Shown one piece after another: positions 35,330 to 47,934 of a stretch of DNA of 64,000 nucleotides. The stretch lies in contig JASEVX010000008.1 of assembly GCA_031761405.1 (NCBI GenBank), positions 46,397,419-46,461,418 on the forward strand, written 5' to 3'. The notes beneath the pieces are model-generated. The model was not told the origin of the DNA. It searched no databases and saw only the letters and a program-made list of their open reading frames with translations. This DNA is from Serripes groenlandicus (Eukaryota; Mollusca; Bivalvia; Cardiida; Cardiidae). The position numbers were made by a program, and so were the translations under genes. Each line of letters begins with the position of its first letter. Positions within the stretch are counted from its first letter, which is position 1.

Positions 35330-36720
35330 ATACGCTTCAATATATTTTGGGATTTCAGAAGGTTTAAGTGGATAAGATAGCGTAGTGTCATTGTTTCGAT
35401 AACATAGGAAAACAGACGTGATTGTGGAAATGCGCTTGGCATAACACAGTGATTTATCGGTATAATGGATTAAACGATATACTTAGGGTATTAGGGAGAT
35501 CTGATAAATCACGGGAAAAACGAATACGGACTGCGCCGGGTAAAAATATTACTCGTAGAATGGCAAATGCCAACAATGGAGGCTCAAACAAAACGTTGTA
35601 GTATTACAAAAAATAAAACAGTGATGAAATGTGTGTACATTTGTGTCATTCATTTATGTCGGCCTATTTTATGCTCCACGAAAACAAGTCTTAGCGAATT
35701 TGCGACATGTGACGAACCAGGCCAGCATGCATTTTAAACAGCTTGATCTGGCTCCGCTCTGTTCGTCAGTTAGTTCCTGAAACATTCCTGATTTCCTTTG
35801 ACATTAAGCGTTTACTTAAGTTATGCGTCATAGTCATGAATGTTTCAGGGCGTGCAGTTATTGATTGTTACGCTAATATAAAAACTTAATATCTAAAACA
35901 TTAATACACTACCAAAACATGTGTCTTAACAAAAGTGATAACAAGAAATCTTTGATGAAATTGGTTAAATATATCCGAAATATTTTCTACGTTTGACTTT
36001 CATTCATAGCAATGAATTATTACATTGAGCATGATTGAACATGTACCATAACAATTGATGGCGTATGTAGTTAAACTATCTGTTTTGTTCATCCTCGTAT
36101 ATCTATGTTATATATCGGATAAGTGAGTATAGCTCATTCATGACTTTGTTAAAGTATGTAAATACGTATGTGTATATATATGTAACTAGAAACTATGTAA
36201 AGTTTACGTTACAAAATAAAGAATATCTATCTCATTCTATACTTATAACACTACCGTACAAGAGTCCTCATGTAGTAAATGCATCGATGTAGTTTTTGGA
36301 TATTGCTAACATAAATGCGTTCATATACCTCTAACTGATAGCGAATCAGAGATGCAAGAATGGCCCCTTTTCAGCTGACCTGGCGCATATTAATTCTTCT
36401 GAAACTAAATGCGAATCCGTCCACTTTAAAGCAAAACACATAAAAAGTTATATGAGCTATTATCATAATTAGACGTTTCTTTTATTAGCAATTACCTATA
36501 CATTATATATTGCCGACCTAATTCTTTGGATATGAGTATACCTCTCAAGTTTGTGTTGTTTTGTTTCTTTAGGATACAGATCAAGGGCTCGTAAATACGA
36601 CGTTAGTACGCACTTAATGAGAACAAAAACATAGCATATTCTTTCCTCTATACATATAGTTCATCTAATAGAAATGCCAGGCATCCATACCAGTTAGTCC
36701 AAAGACTAAACACATTATAG
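35330..36720. other. No recognisable gene
   Basis: A patch near 35700-35800 (GACGAACCAGGCCAGCATGC, TCTGTTCGTCAGTTAG) looks like an eroded dispersed repeat. Otherwise featureless. Confidence 0.4.
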
Positions 36721-36724
36721 TATG

Positions 36725-36893
36725 TTGACTTCCCTCCTTGGCGCTCAGGGATTTCGGAGACAGTGCTTCTACAGATATATCTGTGTCAGGATGAATAACA
36801 ACGGTAGTACTGGTATTCCATCCAGGAAATGCTATGATATAAAGAAAAAACTGTTAAAAGCGTTGTAAAACACAATTCAAACAACACACAAAT
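36725..36893 (+). mobile_element. SINE fragment (S2 body and tail), diverged
   Basis: TTCCCTCCTTGGCGCTCAGG, GTGTCAGGATGAATAACAAC, GGTAGTACTGGTATTCC, CTGTTAAAAGCGTTGTAAAA. Confidence 0.72.
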
Positions 36894-36894
36894 A

Positions 36895-37855
36895 AACATT
36901 TCCCCCCCTCAAATAGCAAGTCTTGAAAATAGTATTGGTAAAAGGCAAGGAGTAATTGCTGAACCAGAGATTATTTCTTTCAATATGTTCAACTACATTT
37001 AAAGATTAAACTGCCAATATTACGGACGATGTTTTCTTACCAAGTAGTTATCAAAGCAAATCATATTGTGAAATTGTATTGATTTCGCAAACGCAATACA
37101 TATGATAACTCGAATATGTGCTAATTTGAACAAATCGTTCAACTCAAACCCATTACCCGTCTATTGGAAACAGCGTAGCAGCAGTTATGTTTCCTCATAC
37201 ATGTACGGATACTGATATTGCTCAGTACCAGAACTGATATTGCTCTAATTTCTTGATAATTATGCTTTTATCGCTGGTTTTTCTTTGTATGATATATATT
37301 TTAGTTCAAATAAGGAAGACAGCACTGTATTCAGTGAAACAGTTCGGAAATCTACCAATCAAATGACAGTTTCTTGCTTATTAAACTATTATAATATAAT
37401 AAGTATGGTTGGTTCATTTTGCAACCCTGAGTCACACAACTGTTTCACTAAAAACAGGACTGTTATCTGCAGTTATATGGATATATTCTTTAACAAGAAT
37501 CCGAAGGTTTTTAATACGGTCTGATATATAACGAAGAGGGACATGTAATCTGTATATCAATGTATATCAATGTACACAAGGGACATCTCAAATCGTCTGT
37601 GAAATGAGCCTCGACATACGATAAACGACCTACGGATATGTTGACATTAAGGGAAAAGAGTATCAAATTGCAAATTGTCTGGTCGTTTTTTTTTTGTTTT
37701 TTTGTACCAATATCTTTGAAATCAGACCAAAACACGTCTCTGTACGTATATTGGAACCGACGACATCGCATAAATGGTCGAATAGGATTGACCCCATCTC
37801 ATTTAAATATTCCAAACAATTGGAACATTCGGCAATCACCTACTCTATTAATGTA
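36895..37855. other. No recognisable gene
   Basis: Open frames of 79 (37285-37524, +) and 86 codons (37511-37771, -) show no motif. Confidence 0.4.
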
Positions 37856-38045
37856 ATGATTTGAATTTGTTTACCGTCGCCGTGCAGAGTTAACTATTTC
37901 TCTATTAACTGAACTGATTTGATTTTGTTTACCTTCGTCGTGCATAATGAACTATTTAACGAGCATTCTCTAGTAATGATGATGATTTGATTTTGATTAC
38001 CCTCGCCGTGCGGAGTGAACTATATAGCGAGCATTCTCTATTAAG
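37856..38045. repeat. Imperfect tandem repeat, 3 units
   Basis: GATTTGAATTTGTTTACCGT, GATTTGATTTTGTTTACCTT and GATTTGATTTTGATTACCCT each lead into CGCCGTGC.GA.TGAACTAT and GAGCATTCTCT. Confidence 0.85.
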
Positions 38046-38690
38046 TATATTTATTTGGCTTATATACCCTGTTCAGATACAAATCGCCCATGGAGGCGAC
38101 AATATTCATTGGCTGACGCAAACGTAAAATTGAGTCGAAATGTAAAAGGCAGTCAAAAGATCTATACTTTTGTTTACTACTGCTACGAGGTGCATGTCTG
38201 TGAAAGTGTAGCCACATGGACAACACCTTTTGTAATAATAATTTCTTCAGAAGCTCTAGGTAGAATTGTACAACTGACCGACGCACCACAATAAGAAAAG
38301 GTAACATGCAGAATGACAAATTTGTTTTCTTGCACCGATTCCGTGCATCCTGGTTCAGGCAAATAAAAGCATCCTGCTGGTTATAGCCTATTTTTACTGC
38401 AAATATTAAACGGCAGCATTGTAAATTCGTTAAACTCTGCGAAACTCTGGTTCTTCACTGGCCGCAATAATCGAATATTTGTTTTGGTGTGATATAAATC
38501 AAATTCAATTCTAAACGTTGTCTTTAGAAATATGGCTTGCACGATAAAAAAATTGGCGCATGGATTTTTTTATCAAGTCATCCATTCTTTCAACAAAAAA
38601 AAAAAGAAAAGGAAAACACAATTATCTGATAAAAGTCACATAGCATTTTTTTTTTTTTTTTTAAATAACTATGAGTAGCATTCTTTATCT
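38046..38690. other. No recognisable gene
   Basis: Includes poly-A and poly-T runs near 38597 and 38646. Confidence 0.4.
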
Positions 38691-38694
38691 TTTC

Positions 38695-38873
38695 TTGAGC
38701 TACGACAGCCGACGACTTTCAAAATCATTTTTGTCAAAGAAGAAATTTCTCATAATGAGCAGTTTTTCTTTTACCGAAATGTTTTCAACATTATTAATTC
38801 ATGCTTATTTCATTTATAGAGGGTATTTTCAAAATCACCTGCTTCAGATTTGTTGTGTGTGGGAAAGGGTTAA
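38695..38873. mobile_element. Family B MITE, left end eroded
   Basis: CAGCCGACGACTTTCAAAAT, core stem AAATTTCTCATAATGAGCAG, right end TGTGGGAAAGGG at TTAA (38870-38873). Confidence 0.82.
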
Positions 38874-39352
38874 ATAAACACTCGTTTCATAAACTCCACG
38901 AGAGGCATATCTAACTAATGAAATCAAAGTACTCATGAATGGCATAAAATGTAGAAAATAATATTATATGTTTCGTGTATTTGATAATACTGTGTAGTAA
39001 TTAAACATAAACGCTGCCAATCTGGTATTGATTAAGGGCACATAACTGATCTATTAAGTCAAAGCATTCGTAGATATATTTTGTATATAAGAATGCAAAG
39101 GGGACGTACTGAAACGCCTTCAATAGAGGCATTGAGTTTGTGTCTTTCATGTTTGCGTTCCCAAATAGAAAATGTATCGGGGCACTATCAAGCATAATTG
39201 CGTTCCACATCGGGTTGGGTATGCAAACGATTATAAGGCGACATTCAGATATGGATTTGTCTGTTCATATGCTGTTTCACACCGCTTTCAACATTTGTGT
39301 TCAGTTATATCGCAGCACTTCCTTTGTAAGTTACTAGTGCTATACTGATCCA

Positions 39353-39581
39353 TTAACTTTTTACCACTTGCAAACGCATTTTAACGCAATAGCAGCAGAC
39401 GTTTTTTGAAAACATTGTGGCCAAAGGTGAAATTGCTCATAATGAGCAATTTCTCCATTGGCCGGAATGTTTTCAACTATATTTAACAATTAAGCTATCT
39501 TTTATGAAGATTTTTCAGGGTCTTGTCACCATGTTTTAAAAGTCGTCTGCTGCAGATTTGCTGTATGTGGGAAAGAGTTAA
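39353..39581. mobile_element. Family B MITE, full length
   Basis: TTAA at 39353-39356 and 39578-39581. Core GAAATTGCTCATAATGAGCA ATTTC is a perfect stem; subterminal GCAGCAGACG / CGTCTGCTGCAG. 229 bp with duplications. Confidence 0.9.
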
Positions 39582-39659
39582 CCTCAGAACAGCGAGTCAA
39601 TTGTTATGCTAACTCAAACATTATTTGGCCACAAAAAAGTGAAAGTCATTACTAAGTCT

Positions 39660-39745
39660 TTGGCATATTTTCCATATTCTAATCCAGATGATATCAAAGA
39701 TGTCGGCTGCTGAAAGTTTCCTAGTATGTGAGAAATGATTAATAA
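39660..39745. mobile_element. Family B right-end fragment
   Basis: GTCGGCTGCTGAAAGTTTCC, TAGTATGTGAGAAATGATTA. Confidence 0.5.
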
Positions 39746-39835
39746 ATATCAAAGTAACGATCATTCACAAAAACGGTAACGAGATGACAACGCGTGTAAT
39801 TTGTCCGTCTATTTCAAGTACCACCATTGATTGCC

Positions 39836-39943
39836 GCTCGAGTGTCGATATCAAATCATTCGTTATTCCATATTTCTAATATTGACGCTCGAGTGTCGAT
39901 ACCAAATCATTCGTTATTTCATATTTCTAATAAGATTCGTGGG
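39836..39943. repeat. 53-bp tandem duplication
   Basis: CGCTCGAGTGTCGATATCAA ATCATTCGTTATTCCATATT is repeated once with three differences. Confidence 0.9.
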
Positions 39944-39945
39944 AG

Positions 39946-40760
39946 AGCGATCGTTCCAGAAATGGCTGCCTTGAATGAGATATAAGTGATGCATCTTATA
40001 ATACTTTTAATGAGAAAAAAACCATACACACAAAAATACAAACAATATTCATAAATGATACACAAAGAGTAATATACTTATTGATTCTCCAATACATTGT
40101 AGATTCAATAATTCAGATAAGAGATACATGCAAGCTAACGTCAGCACACATTTAATAACATATATGTTCTAAGTTGCATGTATTAAGGTATTCAATGTTG
40201 TAACTAAATACTTGATAAGAGAAGATTTTCTAATTACGTGAATGTTGTTCCTTTTAGAAAAAGTAAAGATTAACTACAACTAAAAACACGTGTTTTTAAC
40301 GTTTCGGTGATGAAGACATTATCAGGATATTATTTCCTTTAGGGAATCTTGAAATTTAGGTATTTTGATACAATCTATAGGGTCATTATATTTCTCTCCT
40401 TACAAGACAAGCATAGCTACATGTAATTTGTATATTCGAAATGGGCTGCCAACGTTTGAATCATTTTGACATATACCAATAAGCCTTAAAACCTCTTACT
40501 CATTCTATACGACGCATCAATCATTTAAAAACGAGCTGTTACAGCGGTAAATGAGTTCGAGTATCGAGTAGTTTGGCCACATTCCTATATTTTTTATTGT
40601 CTGGTTAATTGAGTTGCTTGTTTTATCGACCAGTTTAGATTTGGATCATCCTGGACATTCAAGCAATCTGATCCTAACCGTATATGTTTCCCAACTCATT
40701 CAAAGACGTGTTTGAATGATGTTGTATCCCACATTCAACATGGTTTTATTAATTATATAA
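39946..40760. other. No recognisable gene
   Basis: AT-rich, no motif. Confidence 0.4.
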
Positions 40761-40764
40761 CTAC

Positions 40765-40915
40765 TGGACCGTGTGTCTAACGCGTCAGTCGGTATGCTAA
40801 CCAAACACGGAGGGAAAACCATTACTACCCATGATTAAATTATTTGATATGATCCGGTCTAGGATCGAACCTAAGACTTCCCGTACCGAATGCGCATGCT
40901 CTACAACAACAACAA
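40765..40915 (-). mobile_element. SINE (S2), head and body, tail lost
   Basis: CTACTGGACCGTGTGTCTAA, CAGTCGGTATGCTAACCAAA, GATCCGGTCTAGGATCGAAC (box B on the minus strand) and AATGCGCATGCTCTAC. Confidence 0.72.
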
Positions 40916-41440
40916 CGGGGCGGTCAAATGAGTAGTTATGCAGCCCAAGAAATAAAACGTACATAGGATGATCCAGAAGTAATAGGACTTTTGTTATTAT
41001 TTCCACAAAAATCAAACCTGTAGCAAATAAATCTAATTTTATCAAAATTTCACATCTCTCTAACTGTCGTCGTGATATAACTGAAATAATGTTGAAAATT
41101 AATTAATTACTATTTCTCAACGATGTCATTGTCTTAACCAGTTCTGTATGTATATTTGTGAATATCTCAAATGAGCTGTTTATGCTTAAGTTGAAGATAA
41201 AATATATTTTCTGTTCTGTTCTGTTCTAACAAACATGACACATCTTTGAATAATTGGTTGAAAAAATAATATTTCTGTAAGATAAAGACAACATGTACAT
41301 GTGATAAGAAAGTCCTATTACTTTTGGATCATCCCTCGTACACTTGGATCAAATATCATCGATGTACAAATCAATATTGATATACACTTGTCTGAAGCAA
41401 GGTTTATTTCTTTTTAATTCGTATATATATCCAAAGTCCT
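40916..41440. other. No recognisable gene
   Basis: AAGTAATAGGACTTTTGTTA (40976) has an inverted partner, AAAGTCCTATTACTTTTGGA (41309), hinting at an old inverted-repeat element of about 350 bp. No other support. Confidence 0.4.
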
Positions 41441-41650
41441 TCACTCTTTCCTTTTCCTGCACACAGTAAGTCTGTAGCAGACAAAATACAAACATAGCTT
41501 AAATATCTTTAAGAATAAATGGAATTATCAAAAAGAGTTGAACACATTGAGACAAAGGGAGACATTAGCTCTTAATAAGCAATTTCACAGTTTGTCAAGA
41601 TGTTTTCAAAAGTCTGCAGAAAAGGTTTTGCATGTTGGAAATGGGTAAAA
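41441..41650. mobile_element. Family B MITE, diverged
   Basis: CACTCTTTCCTTTTCCTGCA, TCTGTAGCAGAC, core AGACATTAGCTCTTAATAAG, CATGTTGGAAATGGGTAAA. Confidence 0.65.
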
Positions 41651-41659
41651 ACCGTCTGC

Positions 41660-42200
41660 CTGTCTTCCAAGTTTTGTATCCCCTCGACAGACACCAATGT
41701 CTCTAAAACATCTAATTCTCTCTGTACGGACAAATTCATCAATGATTCGTTTCCCGTAGAAGCAACTCTTTAAGTCACAAATCCAATATAAAAAAACGAA
41801 TTCTGGAGAGAAGCTAAGATAGCCGTCAATTACCCTTTCCCCCTTACAGCTGCTATGACAACGCAAGGTTTTTGGTCTGGGGCTTTAGCCCCTGGTCATA
41901 GGAGTTATACCATTTTTTTTCGGAGTTGGCAGCCTGCCCATTGCTGTAAACACCACACAACGCATGAGAACCTGCGCGAGAAAAATAGTTCATCATGGAT
42001 TCAACAAAACTGCAATTAAAAGGTTAGGATCTCCCCCATAAATATAATTTTAATGTTGTTGGAACATCAGTGAAAAACTTAAGGCGTGAGTACTCCAATA
42101 TAAGTTTAAGATATGCTTTAGAAATTAATGCGCCTAGTGGTCAAATATGGACGCTTGTTAACATTATTACCATTCGCGAAGATGAACGGAAAGAAAGAAA
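41660..42200. other. No recognisable gene
   Basis: A small GGGGCTTTAGCCCC palindrome at about 41880; nothing coding. Confidence 0.4.
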
Positions 42201-42217
42201 GAAGTCACGTGAAAAAT

Positions 42218-42400
42218 ACAGTGACGGATTAACCGGTGGGCCGCAGGGCCCGTGCGTCGAAAAAATAATAGTTAACAAAGAAAAAGCGTGGCAAATGTAG
42301 TGGCGGATTTAGCGGGAGCCCATAGGGCCCGTGCCCGACATCCCAACCACACGAAAGAAGTCACGTTAAATATACAGTGGCGGATTAACTGTGGACCGTA
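42218..42400. mobile_element. Three tandem CAGTGGCGGA-type element ends
   Basis: CAGTGACGGATTAACCGGTG (42220), TAGTGGCGGATTTAGCGGGA (42298) and CAGTGGCGGATTAACTGTGG (42375) are repeated end sequences, two followed by AGGGCCCGTGC. CAG(T)GGCGGA is a common hAT-type terminus; no complete element is delimited. Confidence 0.5.
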
Positions 42401-42409
42401 GAAAAATGG

Positions 42410-43310
42410 TAGGTGTGTCGAAAAATCCAACCTTCAAGCAGCCCTCAGGCCGTCAGCACTGCTGTGCTTTTATTATTAAGATAATGGTATCATAATGCAT
42501 TCAACTCTATATATATTCAACTAATTAAACAATAATTGATAGAAAGTGTCTAAATATTTGCCTAGATGATTTCAGTCTCGTCTGCATCTTGAACATGGTA
42601 ATCTTCAGCAGTTTAAGTCACAAATTCAATAACGAGTCGCATTGTGAAAGTACGCCACAGTCTAGTTGTCAATTACACATTCAAACATGCAGATGAAGCT
42701 GCAGAAAACGCCTCTTTTAAAGCGTTTCGAACAAATATAATATCTATTTCTATCTTTGTCTCAATGTTTCGAATTCTTTTAATAGGAATTCAGCAGTATA
42801 AAGGTACATTGGGCAAGGTGATGAACTGGTGTCTGTTGTCGAGTAATAGTAATTGGGAGGTATTGGCGTAAAGGTCGATTTACGCCAAATACATCCGCGG
42901 ACATGCTGAGCTTAGGTAAAAATAGTCCCTAAAAAAACCTGTTTTTTGCTTAGAAATGATTGTAAACCTTCACCAGAATGCATTGAATATATGACATTTT
43001 AGTTTAAATTATTTGAAAACATGTATAGAATGCACAGGAAATAGGTAATTTGATACTGTTTAGAATGTTGACATTGTTTGAAAGTGAACGAAGAGTATGT
43101 GAAAAACCAGTTCCGTCCCAGCCCGATTTCGTCCAAAATGACGCTAACCATTTTCGCGGGATGAATTATTTCTTGCTCAATACATTATATCCTCTTTTCT
43201 TTTGATTCTTTTAAAGCTTTGAAGTAACTGTTTTCGAGGATATAGGTTTTTTTTTTACCTGGAAAATGCTTGGATAATGTGACAATTGAGGGTTGAAACT
43301 GGTTGATTAA
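42410..43310. other. No recognisable gene
   Basis: A 75-codon open frame (42644-42871) has no motif. Confidence 0.4.
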
Positions 43311-43328
43311 CATGGAAACAAAGAATGA

Positions 43329-43463
43329 TTGATTTATTCATTGTGGTTTTACGCTGTTTTCAACAATACTTAAGTCATATCACGGCGGCCAGTTCACCTT
43401 TTCGTATGTTTCTTGGATTTCTCACACCAGTACTTCATACAACATTCTTTCCAAGCAACTGGC
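43329..43463 (-). mobile_element. 5'-truncated S1 SINE with 16-bp target duplication
   Basis: Only the 3' half is present (tail TTTTACGCTGTTTTCAACAA, CATATCACGGCGGCCAGTTC, body to CCAAGCAACTGGC). It is flanked by perfect direct repeats TGGAAACAAAGAATGA at 43313-43328 and 43464-43479. This is the signature of LINE-machinery retrotransposition with 5' truncation. Confidence 0.95.
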
Positions 43464-43747
43464 TGGAAACAAAGAATGAATGTATTTGGTATAGTGTGAC
43501 CTAAATGGAACTTACTATTAAATTACTACCTTAGTATAGTCAACGTTTGCCGTATGACCGTTCACGGGAGGCCTTAGTAATGCCTGTATAACTACCTGTC
43601 TTACGAGGCAGAACGCGTCGATGTGCCTACTGATCTTGATCTTGCGTGATCGCAAAAAAACCCACGTCGGTCGGTTTTCACGTGACTTTTCCAAATTGTA
43701 AAGAAAATCCATAGTTATCTGCTATTATTGAACGAAGTAACCGTCTT

Positions 43748-43978
43748 TTAATCCTTTCCCTCATATAGACGCTTTCTGACGCCTATGCAGCAGACGGCTT
43801 TTTGAAAACATAGTGACAAAAGGAGAAATTGCTCAAAACGAGCAATTTCCCCTTTTGCCACAATGTTTTCCACTTTTAGTCATAGGTTATCCATTCAGTT
43901 GTAGAGGTTTTCTATTTGTTGACAAAATACGTTCAGTCGTCGTCTGCTGCAGAATTGTCGTATGAGGGTAAGGGTAAA
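43748..43978. mobile_element. Family B MITE (recent subfamily)
   Basis: ATCCTTTCCCTCATATAGAC, GACGCCTATGCAGCAGACGG, core GAAATTGCTCAAAACGAGCA ATTTC, right end GTATGAGGGTAAGGG. Very similar to copies at 46513, 54900 and 61613. The right TTAA has decayed. Confidence 0.9.
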
Positions 43979-43979
43979 A

Positions 43980-44870
43980 CGTTGCATCACTTGAAAAATT
44001 CGCAATCGTTGTAATTGAGGATGAATTTCATGTTTTTCTCTTTTGCAAACGCTTTGAGAAATTCAGGAAAATTTATATAGGTGATATAAAAATTAAAACA
44101 GCCGACGTATTCATTAGATTCATGTCTTCTTGCGACAGATCAAATTTATTCAATATATGTAAATTAGTGCACAAAATATTGATGATGAGAAATGAAGAGA
44201 CTGAATTTAGCATTTAGCATTCATTTTTTCTGATCTTTACATTGTTTACATTAAAATCCATTGATCGTTATGTATACATTGAATCTTGAATTTTGAAAAC
44301 ATCTAGACAAAAATGTTTATGCACTATAAATGGAATTGGCATCAACTCTCCAATATATGCTGCAAATTTCCGTTAGCTTCAACATCAGTTTAATCTGTTC
44401 ACTACACTTTTTCCTATCTATGGTATATATTTTGTAATATAACATCTAGGGGTAAATACAAATAATTGTATTTTGTGGGGACAAAAATATAAATGTATTG
44501 TTTATATTATGGGCCGGTGGCCTAAATATTTGAAATAAAATATTTGAATTAAAAATTTAAAAAAAAAATTTGAATTGACAGACAGACAGCAATTAGTGTA
44601 AGACAAAACGCGTTATTTTCTATTTGATACGAGAAACAAATAATTCGGATCTCCTCGGTAGACTACAACTGATGTGAAATGTGGGGTACCGAAATAGGCA
44701 GAGGAGTGCCGAATGGACGACCATCAATCTGGAGGAACAGTAAGGGTCAAGCTTAAACTGGACACAGTCCATCTGTTGTCATGCAAACAGTAAAACAATT
44801 TATATCAGGACACACTATAGATAATAAAAGAAGGCCTGTAGTGGCTGTAAATAGACTATAGTTTGCGGAT
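43980..44870. other. No recognisable gene
   Basis: AT-rich, with A/T runs near 44550; no motif. Confidence 0.4.
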
Positions 44871-44872
44871 AA

Positions 44873-45062
44873 ACCCTTTCCACATATACCAATTGCAAAT
44901 CTGCAGTAGACGGCTTTGAAAACATCTATTATGTACAAGTATTTTGATAGCATTATCATCAAATAGAGTTGAAAACGTTATGGCAAATGGAGAAATTTAT
45001 CATTATGAGCAAATTCTCCTTTAACTATTTCTTGTTTACAAAAGCCGTTTGCTGCAGATGCT
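44873..45062. mobile_element. Family B MITE, right end missing
   Basis: CCCTTTCCACATATACCAAT, TCTGCAGTAGACGG, core AGAAATTTATCATTATGAGC, GTTTGCTGCAGATGC. Confidence 0.72.
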
Positions 45063-45097
45063 TCAAATCACATCCGAAATGAGTGAAAATATAATCA

Positions 45098-45126
45098 TGT
45101 AAGTAAGTAAGTAAGTAAGTAAGTAA
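45098..45126. repeat. (GTAA)n microsatellite
   Basis: Seven tandem GTAA units. Confidence 0.95.
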
Positions 45127-45129
45127 ATC

Positions 45130-45940
45130 TTGTATTATAGTGACATGTGTATAACAAGTATAACAAAACAAACGTATAACAAGATATAATAATGGGAAAA
45201 CACCCGTCCCCATGGGCCTATATGTCACTGTTAAGAAAAAAAGATATTTACACATTGAGAACATTTCACTGTTCCAGCTAATAAACACATATATCTACAT
45301 GAGTACACAGCACTGAGTCGCTCATGCATAACAGACATATTGCGAGTAAAATTAATTCTGTGCAAATAACACAAGATTTCTAAATCTTCGGGACTGATTC
45401 CAGTCTATAGAGTGATAAATCTCTACAAATCTCTACAAATCTAATATACAGCGAGACAAGGGAGCACACAGTAGCTAAATAACCCTCATTTTCTGCTTCA
45501 GTGTGTTGCAAATAGTCCCCACGTTCGGACTCTGTTTAGATAATTAACGATTTGTCCGTTTGACCGATGGACCACATTAATCGGATAATTGTTTGTCAAT
45601 TTTCCACTAGTACAATAAACGGGGGGGTCGTCTTCGTAACAGATAGACAAACCTGCTGGGTTTTCTTGTTAACATTGTTGACGTTTTGCGCGTAGTGATT
45701 TAGCCGCGCTAGGCGAAATAGGGCCTTGTTGTCAATTGCTAATAGTAAAGAGACAGATATGTATGTCGTATATGCAGAGTTTCGCCAGATCATACGTTAC
45801 AGAACATAACTAATGTGTCCTTCTTTATATTGTTGATCTTTGCGCGTAAATATGTTACAGGTTGTTACATTTTGCGAAAATGGTGCCTTGTTGTCAATTG
45901 CGAAAGAGCGCCATGGTGCAATTGCTAACAGTTTATTGAT
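45130..45940. other. No recognisable gene
   Basis: TTTTGCGCGTAGTGATTTAG (45685) and CTTTGCGCGTAAATATG (45838) with shared GCCTTGTTGTCAATTGC mark a ~170-bp duplicated segment; otherwise unrecognised. Confidence 0.4.
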
Positions 45941-45944
45941 CGAT

Positions 45945-46142
45945 TGATTGCTTGATGTTTAACGCCTCTTTCAACAATGTCTCAGTTATTTAACGAAGTT
46001 TCCTTGGAAAGTTACCAGTACTACTAATATTCATTTATCCTGACACCAGCCCGTCAGTCGTAAGGCTAACCACAAAACCCCTGAGCGCCATGGAAGGCAG
46101 CCATCCCATTGTTAAAGTCTTTGGTATGACCCGGCCGGGAGA
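45945..46142 (-). mobile_element. SINE (S2), body and tail
   Basis: TTTAACGCCTCTTTCAACAA, GTTACCAGTACTACTAATAT, CTGACACCAGCCCGTCAGTC, CTGAGCGCCATGGAAGGCAG, GGTATGACCCGGCCGGGAG. The head is lost. Confidence 0.85.
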
Positions 46143-46512
46143 TTGCTAACAGGGACGAGTCAGATAAGCATAAGCATACACATAATGCATCCATTTACCG
46201 CTTATATTAGGTAAAGATTAAAGGTTACCTTTAACGAAAAACTAGAATTGTAGGCCAAACAGGTTTATTGCAGTTTCGGTGCAATTGCAAACAGTAGATA
46301 AGTCTTCAAATACGCACAGATTCGTCAGAGCATTCGTAGACCGTTCACATTTAGATGAACTTGAGATGAATGTAACTTTTAACGAAAACACTAGAAGTGT
46401 AGCCTTAAAAGGAGTTTCATTCATCAGGGCCCTTTTATGTTATGTAAACACATGTCATGCAAAAGATATACCATGATCGACTGACGAATCCAATATACCG
46501 TCCAACCTGTTT

Positions 46513-46741
46513 TTAACCTTTCCCTCATATAGACGCTTTCTGATGCATATGCAGCAAACGGCTTCTTGAAAACATAGTGACAAAAGAAGAAATTGCTCAA
46601 AGCGAGCAATTCCTCCTTTTGCCACAATGTTTTCCACTTTTAGTCATAGGTTATCCATTCAATCATAGAGATTTTCTATGTTTTGACAAAATATGTTCAA
46701 AGTCGTCTGCTGCAGAAATGTCGTATGAGGGAAAGGGTTAA
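46513..46741. mobile_element. Family B MITE, full length (recent subfamily)
   Basis: TTAA at 46513-46516 and 46738-46741. CCTTTCCCTCATATAGACGC, core GAAATTGCTCAAAGCGAGCA ATTCC, right GTCGTATGAGGGAAAGGG. Confidence 0.94.
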
Positions 46742-47035
46742 AGACCACCCTTGTCAAGATAACAAGCTTGTCTTTTTTCACAGGTGGTCTTTAATTACAG
46801 TGTCATTTTTGCAGAAAATGAGTTATTGGGAATTTAAAAGTCTGGCTGCTATAAACAGGGAATTGCTTCAAAGGTTTGACTGCATTAGTAAACACTTGAC
46901 TATAGTTCGTGTGCTTAAACGAGCCAGTTCATGTTAAAAAGTACCCGGTGACTCTTGTGAACAGTGTAGATCATGGGGTTGCTATAGACAGGGAATTGCT
47001 TAACAAAGGTGGTATTTAGCAAGTGTTTGACTGTA
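46738..47035 (+). mobile_element. Family G fragments
   Basis: TAAAGACCACCCTTGTCAAG, TTTTTTCACAGGTGGTCTTT, AGGGAATTGCTTCAAAGGTT and TGACTGCATTAG match the G interior and right end. A second right-end piece (GACAGGGAATTGCTTAACAA, GTTTGACTGTATTAG) follows at 46985-47031. The left terminus is missing at the junction with family B. Confidence 0.65.
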
Positions 47036-47399
47036 TTAGTAAACAATATAGGTACAAGTTGGCTCTCGTGGACATTGTAGATCCAATCAACAATTACATC
47101 CACGCAGGTTGATCGACATCTACACGGTTCACATAAAACTGTCAAAGACTTGTTTGAAGCTTCTTTCAAGTTGTGTAGATTATGATACATGTAAGCCGTA
47201 GCAGGTGTACAGGATGATTGATATAAACATATACTGTCAAGAAATGCCAAGTTTTCCCCTTTTTCTCGTGGACAAGCGTCTAATTACTGTTGAGATTTCC
47301 GTTCACGAAATGCATGATAGATGAGACTTAGACAACGCACGATGTCAGCTTAATAGCCTGTTTGTGATTTAACGTTTTCCAATACATCTGAGGACCGCA

Positions 47400-47620
47400 T
47401 CACTGGTAAAAAGATAGAGTGGGCAGTTGCAGGTTTGATCCCACGACAGTTCATATCAAATACTTAAACGTTCAGGAGTGTAAGCATTTTGACTAACTCA
47501 TTGGTGTCAGGACAACTTATACCGGTAGTACTGGTAACTCAACCAGGTAACACAGGGTTATAAAATATGATTCCTTTAAACAAAAAGTAAGAATAACACA
47601 AAATTATCAATCAATCAAAT
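47400..47620 (+). mobile_element. SINE (S2), strongly diverged
   Basis: A box B-like GCAGGTTTGATCCCACGACA, TTGGTGTCAGGACAACTTAT, ACCGGTAGTACTGGTAACTC and AACCAGGTAACACAGGGTTA. Confidence 0.65.
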
Positions 47621-47934
47621 GCCACTTTGATAGCGCATTTGTACTATGTGTTCCGTATTATATGCGTGTTTGTTTGCTCTCCGGCGCTATAGTTTATATA
47701 TAACACACTGTTAATAACGGCAAGTCACTATTACTATACACACAGTTTGGTAATAAGAAAATAACGCTGCCAGGAAGATAGATTTTCTAATATTCTTAGG
47801 TCAAATTACATCGTCTCGCGTCTGATAATGGCCGTATTATGTATACTTCTCTTTCTGGTAATGTCACAAACTGTTGGTTATTGGTGAATCAATTTTGGCC
47901 ATTTACATTTCTACTTGGTTTCTGGAAAATATTT

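Noticed and set aside
42070..42300. 76-codon open frame
   Set aside because: It ends within the CAGTGGCGGA element ends and shows no motif.
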